A stretch of DNA of 64,000 nucleotides from Meandrina meandrites (Eukaryota; Cnidaria; Anthozoa; Scleractinia; Meandrinidae). Numbering within the stretch: the stretch's first letter is position 1; each line of letters starts with the position of its first letter. The notes below the pieces were generated by a model. The model was given only the letters and a program-made list of their open reading frames with translations. It was not told the DNA's origin and did no database searches. Where the stretch lies: contig OY855906.1 in assembly GCA_963693305.1 (NCBI GenBank), forward strand, positions 2,348,501-2,412,500, written 5' to 3'. Below are positions 10,035 through 21,801 of the stretch, one piece after another. A program made the position numbers and the translations under genes.

Positions 10035-11877
10035 AATTGTTATAAGTTTCGTTTTACGCTTTTGCAATACTGTATGTACTTATAGTCATGCAAATGGGAT
10101 GGGAAGGGAAGGGAAGGGAGAGACTGGGAGCGGGAAAGGGGGAGGGAGCGTTGCGTGACGAGCCCAAACAACGGCTCCGAAGGATTATTAACCACGAACA
10201 CATAGGGTGGCTCGCCTGTGTTCCATCCGTCCCCAATCCCCACTTTCCCCTAGCCCCTACTCCTGGCCTCAACTTAATTTTAAATATAAAACTAAGCAAG
10301 ATTTAGTACTCCAACATATTAAAGAAACTCCTTAGGTAAGCAGAATCCTGATTAATGGGCATTGCTAAAATTAATTTTTACCCCAAGAGTTCTATGGCCA
10401 ACACAGGGAGCCCGTAAAAAAACAGCTAGTAAACTTTATTTGTTGTAAGTGTTATTTGGTCTCATTTCTTTACTGTTCTAAAGCATTGCAGCAAACAGTA
10501 AAAAAATGAATTAACTTTATTGGATGTGAATTGTATTTTCTTTCGATATCAATTTTACTTATGTTTCATACAAATCCTTATAATTTTGCCACCACTATTT
10601 TGACTGAGTTGTCATAATGTAAGCCTGGGCTCCCTGTGCAGCCAATTGCATCGATTTTCATAGATTGTGACTACATCCTGTAAGCAAAAAACATTAAATG
10701 ACAATGTGATTTTGAAGATACTGACAAACTACTGCAATAACTTCAAAGGTTCATGGGCATTTGCATGTTCTGTTATTACACATTCTCGATGCTGTGAACT
10801 CCTCAACACTAAAAAGGATAATAACAATTATTTTATTGTATTGTGTTCTTGTACAAAACATGTTATTCTTCTAGTACCATTCTGTGTCATCCAGCAAGGG
10901 CAGGGGGGGTGGGGGTTGTACTCCCTACGGTAGAGGGTACCTTTTTCAGTCTGAAAGTATTTAAAAGGATAGGGATTCCAAGAATTGGAGTATTGAAAAG
11001 GGTAGGAAAAATTAACTTTTATGTAGGTTTTTAAAAATGATTTAAGGATATTTGGAACCTGCCCAGCAGCAAACAGTCAGTTCATCTATAAAGTATTTTA
11101 AGGGGTTAATATGCAAGTAAAAGGTTTAAAAAGGAGTTGCGGTATCTCTAGGATAGATGCATGTATGTGAAAGGTATATGGTATGTATAATTCAGATGTA
11201 AATGACATGGTTACCTTTTCCATCAAAAATGACATACAAAAATGAAGAGTTTGGAACTCTGGCGCCTCCTGGTTTAAAATATCGTAACCTATCCTCCCCA
11301 ATGCAAAAGTGTTGCAGGGATATAGATATTGCCTGGAAGTTAGTCTGCCACGTACACTATCCTTCTTTCTCCTCTGAGTGGGAGACAGAGCTGAGTATGA
11401 ATGTACTTTGAATCTATTTTAGGAAATGTCTCTCATCACTTTATCAGCAACTTTGATAAATGTACTAAGCTGGTAGAATCATGGCAACTGAACCTTACAT
11501 AGTGTTATAACCTATATAGAAAGATTGTTTAATAAATAACTCATGAACATCTGTACAATCAATGAAATGTACTAAAACATATTTTAAAATCAAATACACT
11601 TGCGGTATAAACAAATATTCATTTGTCATCTATTTACAAAATAACCTCATTTTAAACCACCATAAAAACATTACGTAAAAATGTTTTCAATACAATTTTA
11701 GAAGGTTATTTTAAAACTACAGCTCTTCAAGTTTTCTTGACTATGTACCAGGAGGGTGGGGGAAGGGTACCCCCACCCCCTACATCAGCTATAAAATAAC
11801 AGGCATATAAGCCCTCCCCTCTCAAGGGTATGGTTTTCTGTTTTTTTTTTCTTTTTAAGCCTGTTAAAGTATTCTTT
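10035..11877. other. Intergenic: purine-rich block, small inverted-repeat element, no gene
   Basis: 10,098-10,150 is a G/A-rich block followed by GCGTTGCGTGACGAGCCC, which matches in reverse complement part of the MITE at 21,726-21,801. 10,393-10,643 is bounded by ACACAGGGAGCCC and its inverse. The rest is AT-rich with G and C runs near 10,905 and 11,760. I see no exon with domain content. Confidence 0.45.
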
Positions 11878-14800
11878 TTATTCTTTACAACCACTACTGA
11901 TGCAGTATTTCTGGGCTAGTCTGTTTTTTCCAAGTGCTTTCAATGCTCTTGACAATTCACTAAATGTTGTTGATTCCCCTTGGTCAATCCAAGCCATTAG
12001 CATTTGATAGGCTTTCTCTTTCACTGCTGGGTACTGGACATTGTCACTCTGAATTTCATCAAGTTTGGCATTAGCAACTTGAAGTTTGCGTCCCAAGCCT
12101 TTCCAAAATGGGATTATGTCCTGGGATAGGTCTTCAAGGATCTCTTCTGATGGTGTTCCACTCTTGCTATCCTCTTGGTCACTCTTTAACCTTTTGGTGG
12201 GAGGTCCATCTGTACAACAAAATCATAACAAGTCCACTGGTTAATAAAGATGAAATTTTCATTTGTCACAACTGTGGGAAAAGAAAAATTCTGAGGTCCC
12301 AACAGGAATCAAACCTGTGGCCTCCAAGATATCTGTTCGGCTCTATAACCACTGAGCTATGAGAAGACTCTTGGTGAGCTAGACCATTTACTAGGTTCAT
12401 ATGTTTTAGTGAATACTGTGCCGACTTGTGTAGGACTAACATATCTTAACTATGAAACCTCTTGCTACTTTCGGAAGGTTGTTATTTGACGAATCACAAA
12501 ACAAATTTAATACAATGTTCAAATTTGACTTACTGAAAAACATCATCATACCTTCAAAGATTTCCTTATCTTGGCTGTCAGAGAAGCTGCCAGAAGTTTT
12601 AGTATCTGAGGAATAAAAACTCATTATAAACATTCATAATAACTATTATTGTACATTGTATACAATAATACATGCCATGACCTTAATGTCTTCTTAGTTT
12701 GTGCCAATTATAGTTAAAAAAAATCACACTACCATTATGATTCAATTTAGCGCCCTCCTTCCAATAAGCGCCCCCTTCGAATGTGTCTTTGTCAATAAGC
12801 GCCCCTATTCCAATAAGCGCCCCCATTCTAAAATGAACGATAAGCAAACAATGAACATACATGTTCCTTTCTCTAGATGCATGAGCACTTCGCTGCTGAG
12901 AGTCCCTTTGTTGTAGCCTCCCTCCTCACTTCCTTTGTGGTGAATTGCAATCAGCTTCAGTCCCGCAGTGGTAAGCACAGGCGATCCTGAAGAGCCTGTC
13001 TCTGTATCAGCCTTGTAGAACACAAACGGTTTTTCAACATTTAAAATCTTTTCAGTGCTCCACTCCTTAGGGCGTCCCTTGGGGTGTTGAAATATAAAAA
13101 TACTATCGTCTTTTCTTAACTCAGGATTAGGCTCCAAGACTAGAGGTTGTATATTGTGTTGCAACTTGTCAATGTCTTGTTTGTTGACACCAACAAATGT
13201 GTAGTCAAGATCCTGACAATAAACAGGCAAAACATCCATTAGGATATTGTAGAATGTCAAGTGAGCCACCTTACCAAGGCAAAAAGAATGCAAATTGACA
13301 ATTCAACATTTTTTACCTGCAAATTGTCATCAGTGCATGCAATTAATGCAATAATACAGGAATGCCCACAAAAAACTATATTTTGTGCAAATATCACTGG
13401 CATACCCCTGGGGTTGAACTCAGACCAACTACCGATGTTACATGCTAAGGAAATACAAAGACATTGCACAGGAAAATTCAGGACTTTGTTTGAAGTGCTA
13501 GGAGATCAGGGAGAGGGGAATTCATAATAATGCTTTCTTGTCCCCAGCAGCCACAATCCTTTTGGTCAGAATCATGGATAACAACCTCTGCATAATATTC
13601 TGGTGTTTTGAGCATGCACAAATATTATGTGCATTTTTTTATTGTAAGCCAATGGGGATGATAGACAAGTATCCTGTATTCTGTTATTGCAATGCATAAT
13701 ACAGTATCTCTATTCTAATTACTGCCGATGACATTATCTCATGTTACAGACATTGTTGTCCCTAGAGTCCACGGTCTGGGCCAGGGATTGAGACCTCTGG
13801 TCAGCTCCAATTTGTGAGCATGCGCAGAGTTCTCATTCTGAATTTTCAGCCAATCAGATTTGTCAGATTTGACATTGAGTCCATGAATTACACACTTGCT
13901 GTTTTGGAGGTGGCCAGAGGTCTCCATCCTGGCACAGACCAGAAGGATCGTGGACTCTGGGGATGAGAATGCACACCTGGGTAAGTGATAATGTAACACT
14001 CTAACATGCAGCACCAAATCAAATGAGCCCTGAGGAAGGCGGGTTTCGTTGTTTCCAATTTCTTGTTCTGGCAGTCTGGAACGATCACGATTTGGGCACA
14101 GAGAACAAAAAAATGCATTTTATAAGTCTTTTCTCCCTTATATGTCTTACTTCAATGATCAATATCCTGAATTTCTTTTTATAGACATCTTGTATTCCAT
14201 TAAGTTTTCTTCCAAATATCCCGTACCGTAAATGATCTAATTAACACCTGAGGCATCTGTTAAACTTTAGGGGTCCTAGGAGGGGTGTTAAATTGATATG
14301 AGGCATTTATTAGAGAGAGGGATCAGACACTTTAGTGTAAAACAAAACAACAAATAAGACGCATAGCTTACTTGCAGAGTAGGAGATCAGACTAATTCAA
14401 TCTGCACAGATGTCGTTGATAAGTTGATACTGATGTCGACATCGTCATCTGGGCCAACCATGTTGGCATCGTTGGCCCCTTTAATGGATGAAGCTATTGT
14501 TATGGGGGGAGGGGGTGTCTATTAGACACAGGGCGTTTATTACAGGGGAGCATCTAATACAAACTTTGTACCTCAAGGGGACGCTTATTAGATATGAGGC
14601 GTTTATTTGAGAATGGGTGTTTATTAGATCATTAATGGCATCCCTTTTTTGAGCAACTTCAGTGAATCAGAATACCTTGCAAATGAGATTCATGGAGTCA
14701 GACCTCTTTCAAGAACAAGGTGTGAAACAAATTATAGGAACTATTGTTATACGATATTAAAGATGAATCTCATTTGTTCAGTTTGAACTCAAGAAATAAA

Positions 14801-15272
14801 CGCTTGGCACACAAACCTTATGGGTTCGAAACATTATTTCTGGTCTTAATTTGATCTTTTCACCGTCTCTTGATCCTTCATAGCCGAACGTGGCGTTTGC
14901 ATTTTTAGCTTCGGCCTTTGTCCCAAGCACGTGGTTATTCGTGAACACTCCATAAACTTCATCACAACCATCCAAACTTAGCTTGGAAAAGAATCCAGTT
15001 CCTCGCCTGAAATTGAAAGGAAAAAAACAAAATCAAAATGGACACCCTTTAATAGACCTTAAGAATAGCACAAGATCTTGAGATAGCACTTTACAAGCGA
15101 AACTAGACAAACTATCCAGCAATAAAACCAACCCTTACTTTAATCGCTCTCTACACGATTTCTGGTCTCTGAAGACAGCCTCGACGTAACAGACCGCCAT
15201 AATCCGATCAGAAAGTGTTTGAGTGCTTTGAAGACCATTTCCATTACTAATTATTACTTCATTTCGTTCCAT
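11878..15272 (-). CDS. Trypsin-like serine protease fused to a C-terminal Death domain
   Basis: Five exons on the minus strand with matching phases: 15272-15139, 15006-14817, 13212-12861, 12605-12552 and 12209-11878, giving 353 residues. ATG 15272 extends the first frame further than the internal ATG at 15200. Residues about 25-225 form a trypsin-like fold: GTGFF, catalytic His70 in FTNNHVLG, likely Asp111 in DLDYTFV, and Ser183 in TETGSSGSP, so the triad looks complete. A short Ser/Asp-rich linker with PPTKRLK (possible nuclear signal) follows. Residues about 268-347 fit a Death domain (DIIPFWKGLGRKL, then AYQMLMAW, then LSRALKALGKNRLAQKY). No signal peptide or membrane segment is visible, so it is probably intracellular. 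Death domains dimerise with other Death domains, and protease control by assembly is inference. Substrate is unknown. Introns carry a MITE and a tRNA-like SINE. Confidence 0.82.
12285..12372 (-). mobile_element. tRNA-derived SINE head
   Basis: On the minus strand the order is an A-box-like TAGCTCAGTGGTTATAG, then a B-box-like GGTTTGATTCCTG about 30 bases later. This is the internal RNA polymerase III promoter of a tRNA-derived SINE. It sits in the last intron of the protease-Death gene. It does not fold cleanly as a tRNA by eye, so I do not call a functional tRNA. Confidence 0.55.
13753..13971. mobile_element. MITE of the GTCCCCAGAG family in protease intron 2
   Basis: TGTCCCTAGAGTCCACG at the left and CGTGGACTCTGGGGATGA at the right are inverted. 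Related ends occur at 16,297-16,390, 58,850-59,171 and 62,374-62,466, so this is a dispersed family. It is non-coding. Confidence 0.55.
14240..14640. repeat. Degenerate repeat of GGCGTTTATTAGA-type units
   Basis: Phrases such as GAGGCATTTATTAGAG, GGGCGTTTATTACAG, ACGCTTATTAGATATGAGGC and GTGTTTATTAGATC recur irregularly. A related C-rich set (CAATAAGCGCCCCC) lies at about 12,745-12,830. Both are in introns of the protease-Death gene. It is probably an old interspersed repeat; no coding content is seen. Confidence 0.45.
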
Positions 15273-15832
15273 AGCGGTAAAAAAGCGTGTTTTCTAAGGA
15301 AGACGTAGACAAATACGAACTTTTAGAGCCCGAGATTTCTGTTTACATCCAGACGCCATTTTCATGTAAATCTCCCGCGTCAATGACTCCTGCCCAGGCC
15401 TTCGCGGTTCTTATTAGTATGCCGCGCGGTTCACCGCGGGAAAACGTAAAACATAAGAAAACTACTTCAAAGATAAGGTTTTAATTTTCACTGTTCAAAG
15501 TTTAATACTTAACAAGTATTCTCCTGGTTTACTAAATTATTTGGAACTTTACTAAAAAAGTTCCAAGTGTTTGAAAACGGCGAAATGCCGACTGTCGGCG
15601 CCATTGTCAAAGCAATTTTGTTCGGGTGCGGAGCATTTTAAAAGTAAAGAATCCCGCAGGAGGGAACTGAAAATATATTTACCCTCAGCAGCTATTTTAC
15701 ATATCCTTACTGATGCTTCCACGTTAATGTGAATGATTTCTCTCGAAATAAGAAAACAAAAACAGCCTTAGACGTTTGACCGCGGTGAAGCCGCGCGGTC
15801 TGAAACCTCGGAGTAGTTCAGACGTTTCTTTT

Positions 15833-16024
15833 TCACCTGGCAAATATCGGAGCAACAAAAGTTTTCAAGAAAGGCTGAAAGACTGTCTTGAAAACTTTTA
15901 CCGTTCCGATTTTTGCCGGGTTTACTTCTTTTAGCCTAACTGCCGCTGGGACTCCAAGGATGAGGAAAGCGATGTCAGCTGGGGTTTTGTTCTGGTAGTC
16001 GTAGGTCATCATATGTTCCTGTAT
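15833..16024 (-). CDS. Possible orphan terminal exon, unknown product
   Basis: On the minus strand CTTTATACAG is followed by an open stretch of about 63 codons ending in a stop at 15,833. Its composition (ADIAFLILGVPAAVRL, VNPAKIGTVKVFKTV) looks like protein, and it is less AT-rich than its surroundings. The acceptor-like border makes it look like a last coding exon. I cannot find a partner exon, name a family or exclude a repeat-derived relic. An inner inverted repeat (GTTTTCAAGACAG / TTTCTTGAAAAC) is a reason for caution. Confidence 0.25.
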   Translation of the reverse strand: MQEHMMTYDYQNKTPADIAFLILGVPAAVRLKEVNPAKIGTVKVFKTVFQPFLKTFVAPIFAR

Positions 16025-16296
16025 AAAGAGGCTATAGCTATGCATTACCAGAAAGTAAATTAATATGAAAGTAGTGTCTCTTTTTATTATATTTCCTAAA
16101 AATGACATTTCTGGGCTTCTTGATTTGGAAATTTGACCCGATAGCGACTCGCGCCTTCTACGGGCCTGTAAATAATCCCGTCTTTTCTTTCTTCGGAAGA
16201 CCACAAATCCCGAGCATTGAAAGAAACCAACGAGCTAAGAATGAGATGGGCTGCGAAAATTACAGACATTGAACCTCCACAGCCCATCTCAATCTC

Positions 16297-16390
16297 ATTC
16301 ACGTCCCCAGAGGCCGCGATCCTTCTGGTCTGCGCCAGGAATCGATCCCTGGCGCAGACCACAAGGATCGCGGCCTCTGGGGACGAGAAT
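16297..16390. repeat. Near-perfect 94-bp palindrome
   Basis: The arms are centred at ATCGAT (16,341-16,346). The left arm has CCCCAGAGGCCGCGATCCTT and the right arm mirrors it. There are one or two mismatches over about 46 bp. The outer ends (CATTC-CGTCCCCAGAG) link it to the local MITE family, of which it is a minimal copy with almost no loop. Confidence 0.85.
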
Positions 16391-16696
16391 GATCTCAATC
16401 TTAGCTCGCTTTCACGCATGTACGCATACTCTTGAGCATATTGACCATGGTAGCAATCTCCCGACCGCTGTTCTAGGGGAAGCCAGCCAGACTTACACAT
16501 TGGAATTCACTAGTAGGGACATTGTAGAGGCTGAAAGCCTTCAGCTTTTTAAATCTAAGCTTAAATTACGCAGGAATATTTATTATGGTTCGTATTTTTT
16601 TTCTTTTTAAATTTATTTGTGCTCTTTTTTAGGGAGTTTGATGTAGGGCTAACCTCCTATCTTCATATTTTTAAGTGTTTCTTTTCGATTTTCTTA

Positions 16697-16811
16697 TAGA
16701 GCGTTTTCACTCACGTGACTAGCGTGAATGGCTCAGTACACCAATATGGTCGCCGCTTCTTTGTTTTGGAACACCAATATGGCTGCCGTGACGTCATATG
16801 AAAACGCTCTA
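16697..16811. mobile_element. MITE, TAGAGCGTTTTCA family, copy 1
   Basis: It starts TAGAGCGTTTTCACTCACGT and ends TGACGTCATATGAAAACGCT + CTA, an imperfect inverted repeat beginning with TA. Two CACCAATATGG boxes lie inside. A second copy is at 19,904-20,082. TA ends are usual for Tc1/mariner-type MITEs, so that assignment is inference. Confidence 0.7.
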
Positions 16812-16851
16812 TTATTGTACTGGTGTATCTTGAATAAAGTATGTGGCAGTG

Positions 16852-16882
16852 TTACGTTACGCTACGTTACGTTACGTTTTGG
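16852..16882 (+). repeat. Short GTTAC/GCTAC microsatellite
   Basis: About six units of GTTAC, one changed to GCTAC, directly follow the MITE copy. There is nothing coding. Confidence 0.75.
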
Positions 16883-17531
16883 TAACGGTAAACAACTGCG
16901 ATGATCTTTCATGTGTTAAAAAAATACTATATCGTGGCCAGGACTAAACCAACAGGTTCTTGAAGGGAAAATAGTTATTTATCTTAACAAAAACATCTCG
17001 ACTACTGTAAAAGCCGTAACGTGAATAACTTTTAAGATGTGTTGTTCTGAATAGTTTTCGCTCTTGAATTACTGATATCGTAGATTTTGCAAACTCAAGC
17101 TTGTAGTTCGAGCAGCATATGGTCGCATATTCATTTCGGTCTCAGGTCGTGAATATGGTTAGGAAATCATTCAAACCAAAATTAAAATGCCACGTGAATT
17201 AGTACGGATCGCATCGTTGATAAATTGTTTTCGAGTGAATTCATTTATAAATATTTGAAAAACTGACATATTCTCAAATTGAGTGAGAAAAATTGAGCGG
17301 TAGTGCAACTAGACTACGAGCAGACTCTTTTTTGTTCTGAGATCCACGGGCACGAAGGCTTGACCGCTCGCTCGTTATTTCCGCGTTTGTTCCCCTCGAC
17401 TTTAGAGCAAAAGAAGGACTGCTCGCAATCTATAGTGCAACTGGAATATATTAAATCACACGTACGCTTTCCGATTATAAGTTACAAATATTAACTTATG
17501 CCTTAAAGGCAAGAACAAATTAGAATTAAAA

Positions 17532-20500
17532 TTATATCCCAGCTGTAACCCTCTTGTTCATCTTTACGTAACATGGTGACTCGGGATGCGGAACGCCAAC
17601 CACGTGCTGTGGAGACGGTGAGGGTACCTCCTTCTTCACTAACTCCATATCAAATCTACAGAGGATAACAGCAATAAACATTTGTATTTCCATCATGGCA
17701 AATGAACGACCTGGGCATTGAAAACGGCCACCGCCAAATGCAATGAATTTGTCGCTCGGAGAGGATTTATCTGAGCCTACGATTCGATACCAGCGGTCAG
17801 GCACAAAAGAATCTGCATCCGGGAACGTAGACTCGTTTCGATGCGCCCAATAAGGTGAGATCATGAGCATGTCACCTGCTGGAATTGTGAATCCTTGCAC
17901 TTGAATGGGTTGTGTAAGTTTCCGTGCATTCATTCCAGGTGAAGCAGGCGAATGGCTTCCAAAATACAACGTTCGACCACACGTAACTTCTTGATGTCTT
18001 CTAAAGAAACTTCTGCCAGTGATTCTGCAAGTTAAGACCGGAATATCGTCTGGTTTTAGCCCACTCGGCCTACGGCCTCGTCGGCTAAGTACCAAGCGAT
18101 ATCGCAGGATAATTGTTAAGGGGGGAGACTCTTAACTACAGATCTGGAGCAGGTGCTAAGGAATGGCTGAAGACTGTATTTTGGAGCAAGCGATTTTGAA
18201 GCTTTTTGTAATGGTGAATTTTGTTTGGGGGTACACCTGCTTTGAAAAATATAACATTGCGCGTGCGAAACTAGTGCCAGTCCCAAACCGCGCGTTAGAA
18301 TTAAAAATCCCAAAAACTCCACGGAAACAAGGTAAAGTTCCGATTTCTCTTACGAATCAGAGATAACGTAGCCGTCTTTATAATCTGACGTATGCTTTTA
18401 CCGTTTACACGAAAAAAGGAAACGCTACTGATGAAAGTCTGTAAATATGAGTGTATATTAGGCCATAACTCTTATAATAATGCGAATTTCATGAAAACGA
18501 GAAAATCTATCCGCCGTTTGAGTTTTAGGGTTTACTCTGTTCTGGTCACGTGACGCGTTAATTATGACCGTCACTTGAAACTCTTGGAGGAATCTTTAAC
18601 TGAGAACAAACTCGTGCAAAAAGCTTATCTGTATGAGGTTTTGTTTCCAAAATATTGCAATTAGAAACCTGCCTTAGAAACAAATTGGTAGTTAAAAGTC
18701 ACCCCCCTTAAGTATCATGTTATTTGTGACACATGTTCATAAACATCAGGAATGAGACTTTAAATTTGGTCATCCTGGGTTTGCTGGGAAGAAAGACAGA
18801 GGATAAGCTCTGTGGTTGTATCATGAAACCGTCTAAATTTACGACTTAGCTCAATTCATATCAAGAAATAACGCTTTCACTTACAGCACGACCTCACCAT
18901 AACACACTCATCATTAAAAAAATCTAAAAAAAAGCACGTGAAAAAACTCATTTGGGACTTGAGAGGAAGGGAGGGAGGTGGGGGGGGGGGGGGGTTGAAC
19001 GGGGATTTGGAAAATTGTGCATATCTCTGGAGAAATCCTGGCTACGCCCCTGGCTTTAATAACAACTTCCAAAACTGGGACCTTACTGATGCATGGAAAA
19101 TTGTCATTGCTTACTCACCTCCATCTATGTATGGTCCCAGTGCTTCATCAACCTCTTTCTGCACATCTTCTTTGATGGCCTGGTCACTCAGTACGTACGC
19201 CAAAGTCCAAAATGTAATGGGCACTGCATTTGCAAGGGATGCCCAAAGCAGAAGTGTGGCATAGTTTGGTGAGCAGTCTCCATCTAGCGAGTCAACCATT
19301 GCTTGAAGTAATGTGTCTTCTTTCACTCTTGAATGAGATTTCTTCTGAAGTACTTCATAAAAGCGATTCAACAGAAAATGCTTTGATTTGGCCCACTCTT
19401 TCAAAAGAAACTCTGGAAGCTTGGCACCATGTTCAAAACTGGTATCAAATTGAACAAACTGGTTCTGGAAGTGTTTGATGTCTTGATGCATCTGAGGAAG
19501 GATACCATCACCAAACAGTACAGGCACAACGGCAGTGAACACAAGATCACGGACCACACCCATCAAATCAACTTCAGTAACTGTGGTATTTGCTGTTGTA
19601 ATGAGAAAGAATCAAGTAAATATTTATACATAAGTAAAGTGGAAGAGATTTTACTGAAACTGCATTTTTTACGCATGCTCTGATAAAACCAGGATTTATT
19701 AAATGAATGAAGTTGCAAGACTTCTCAAAATGTTTTCGTGGAAAATATAGTTTGAATTTCAAAATTAACACTCAATACTTTCATTATTATGGTAGTCTGA
19801 TTTTCAGGGGGTCCAGGTCGGGCGTGGCCACACATTCTCTCTCACGTGGACTGGACTGGACTCTCACCTGGACTATCTTAGAATCAGGCTATTGTTGTGG
19901 TTATAGAGCGTTTTCAGTCATGTGACCAGTGGCCATATTGGTTTACCGAAACAAAAGATGATTTTTGCATAAAAATAGAGTTTAATTCACCTAGGAATGG
20001 CTTCGTACACCAATATGGCCGCTGTTTCTTTGTTTTGGGACACCAATCAGTGGCAGCTGTGACATCATATGAAAATGCTCTATTCACATGTACCTAATCC
20101 CTTCAGTATTTTTTCAAGTTTACAAAATGATGTATAACTTCTCGATGGAATCAAATGTTAGAAAAAACCCAGACAGTTTGTAAGCTTAGCACCTAACATA
20201 GGAAGGCAGAAATATTATACCAAGCAATGGCACCTCTAACATTAATATTCATTTGTTTCTGCTAACATCCACTAGATGCTATGGAGAGGAGAGGGAGGGG
20301 GGGGGGTCCAGGAGAGTTCAGTTTTAGATGTAAGTGCAGTGCACTTGAGTTTTGAAGTTAACTGCATGACGGGATGGGTGGGAGAGCAAAATTCCTTGTG
20401 GATGTTAAGGAGCCTGTGAGGCTCTGAACTTTGACATCCAGTTGGCATGTGAATATGTTATATGAAAGTCCCCTTAACTAGGGAGGGCCATTCTCCCCTG

Positions 20501-21604
20501 AGGGGGTGCTCCTATATATTATAAGCTCAGGTCACTCAGCAGCACTCTGTGCCAGCCAGGCGTATCTGGATCTCACATGCTTGCTGTTCAAGCCAGCCTT
20601 GTCCCCGGGTGTCGCTCCCTGGTCATGCGCAGTACACTTTGTGTTATGGGACTTATAGTTCACTTGGTATTGTGGAACTAATGTGAACCCCTGACCATCA
20701 GCCCTCACACTCCCTGTTTTCCCACCTTCCCACCATAACAGACCAGCCAATCAGCACCTGGGGATGAGGCAGTGTTCCAGCCAGGACGTGACTAGAATGG
20801 ATACTTCAAAATCAGAATTCTGCTGGGAGACCGAAACCCAAGCACTCCAGTGTGCTTGCGGTTAGTTCCAATCCGGTTTAAAGGAATTTCTGATTTTGGA
20901 TTTCTCAGATTTGGATTATAAATATATAGTTTTGCTACCCTGCGAGCAGAGCCTCTTATAACTTCCCTGAGGCTGAGAATTGGGATGTCAATCAGTGAAA
21001 AAGAAAGGACTCTGCTTGCAGGGTGTAGTTTGGCATGACATCTGTGAAAAGGCTTATATGGAGGGGTTCTCCTTAATAAAAGTGACAGAAGAGGCATTGT
21101 CGGGGAGTTACAATTTGTGGTTTAAATGAACATACCTTGCCTAAGGTATTCCTGTAATTGTCGACCAACTCTTGGCGTTAATTTATGCAAATTGGAAGAA
21201 GACAGCCTGCCCTTGACAAGATCATGAATTTTACGATGATTGGCAAAGAAATCGATCTTGTTTATTCCTGCAGTGTTCTTAACAGCTTCCTCAACGGCTC
21301 GCTGAAAGTCTGCTTGTGGAGAGTCAAAGAACAGGTGAAAGTCATTGACATCAGTTAAAAAAGTCATTCGCTGTCCAGCGGCATAAAATGTGAAAATTAC
21401 TCCATGCTTCTCGCACGATTCTTTGATAAATTCCAGGGGCGCTTTACCAAAATCGATAGCACATCCTAACCAAGGGATCCAACCTTTGATAACTGGAGGG
21501 TATTTGACGTTTTTTGTAGCCAGGAAATTAAGTGAGAATACCGCAATTACAAGTAAAGCTACGAGAAACAGAGCAGGTTGCAAAAGCTCCACAGCAGCCG
21601 CCAT
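17532..21604 (-). CDS. CYP39A1-like: CYP39A1-like cytochrome P450 with one-base frameshift
   Basis: Three exons on the minus strand: 21604-21136, 19580-19119 and 18024-17532, with phases matching at both introns (1 and 1). The intended product would be about 474 residues, close to human CYP39A1 (about 469). An N-terminal membrane anchor is followed by PPVIKGWIPWLG, an I-helix with SLANAVPITFW (Asn-Ala in place of the usual AGxxT, typical of the CYP7/8/39 clan), a K-helix EAIR, SPYWAHRN and PDRW, and the heme loop FGGGRFQCPG with its Cys ligand. Family members hydroxylate sterols in the endoplasmic reticulum (CYP39A1: 24-hydroxycholesterol 7-alpha). The substrate here is not known. In exon 3 the frame breaks by one missing base at about 17,936-17,942, just after EAIRL. 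It is either a sequencing error or a real null allele or pseudogene. Confidence 0.85.
17935..17942 (-). other. Single-base deletion in P450 exon 3
   Basis: Upstream of this point the exon reads in one frame through the K-helix EAIRL. Downstream the PG-NARKL motif and everything to the heme loop read in another. Adding one base here would restore both frames and also make the exon length fit the intron phase. The run involved (CACCTGG) is not a long homopolymer, which slightly weakens a pure sequencing-error explanation. Confidence 0.75.
19904..20082. mobile_element. MITE, TAGAGCGTTTTCA family, copy 2, in P450 intron 1
   Basis: It starts TAGAGCGTTTTCAGTCATGT and ends ACATCATATGAAAATGCTCT + A. 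It has the same inner CACCAATATGGCCGCTG box as copy 1 at 16,697 but is about 65 bp longer. Confidence 0.7.
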
Positions 21605-21725
21605 GTTGGTTGTTGCAAAGAATTATGGGAAATTTTGAATTCGTCTATGTAAAATGTCCTGAACTGTCCACTCGTCCCCAGCCGTCACTCAAGCGAGAGT
21701 CGAAAACTGATAAAGCGGGGGTTGG

Positions 21726-21801
21726 TAGTCTCCTTCGCAGCCGTTGTTTGGGCTCGTCACGCAACGCTCCTTCCCCCATACAACGGCTGCTAAGGAGACT
21801 A
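21726..21801. mobile_element. Short MITE/palindrome just upstream of the P450
   Basis: TAGTCTCCTTCGCAGCCGTT is mirrored by AACGGCTGCTAAGGAGACTA. The middle TTTGGGCTCGTCACGCAACG also occurs inverted at about 10,148-10,170. It lies about 120 bp upstream of the P450 start codon. Confidence 0.75.

Noticed and set aside
10088..10306. Frames through the G/A-rich block
   Set aside because: They are low-complexity translations with no domain, in a repeat-derived segment.
12285..12372. Possible functional tRNA gene
   Set aside because: A and B boxes are present, but a full cloverleaf with paired acceptor stem cannot be drawn, so a SINE head is more likely.
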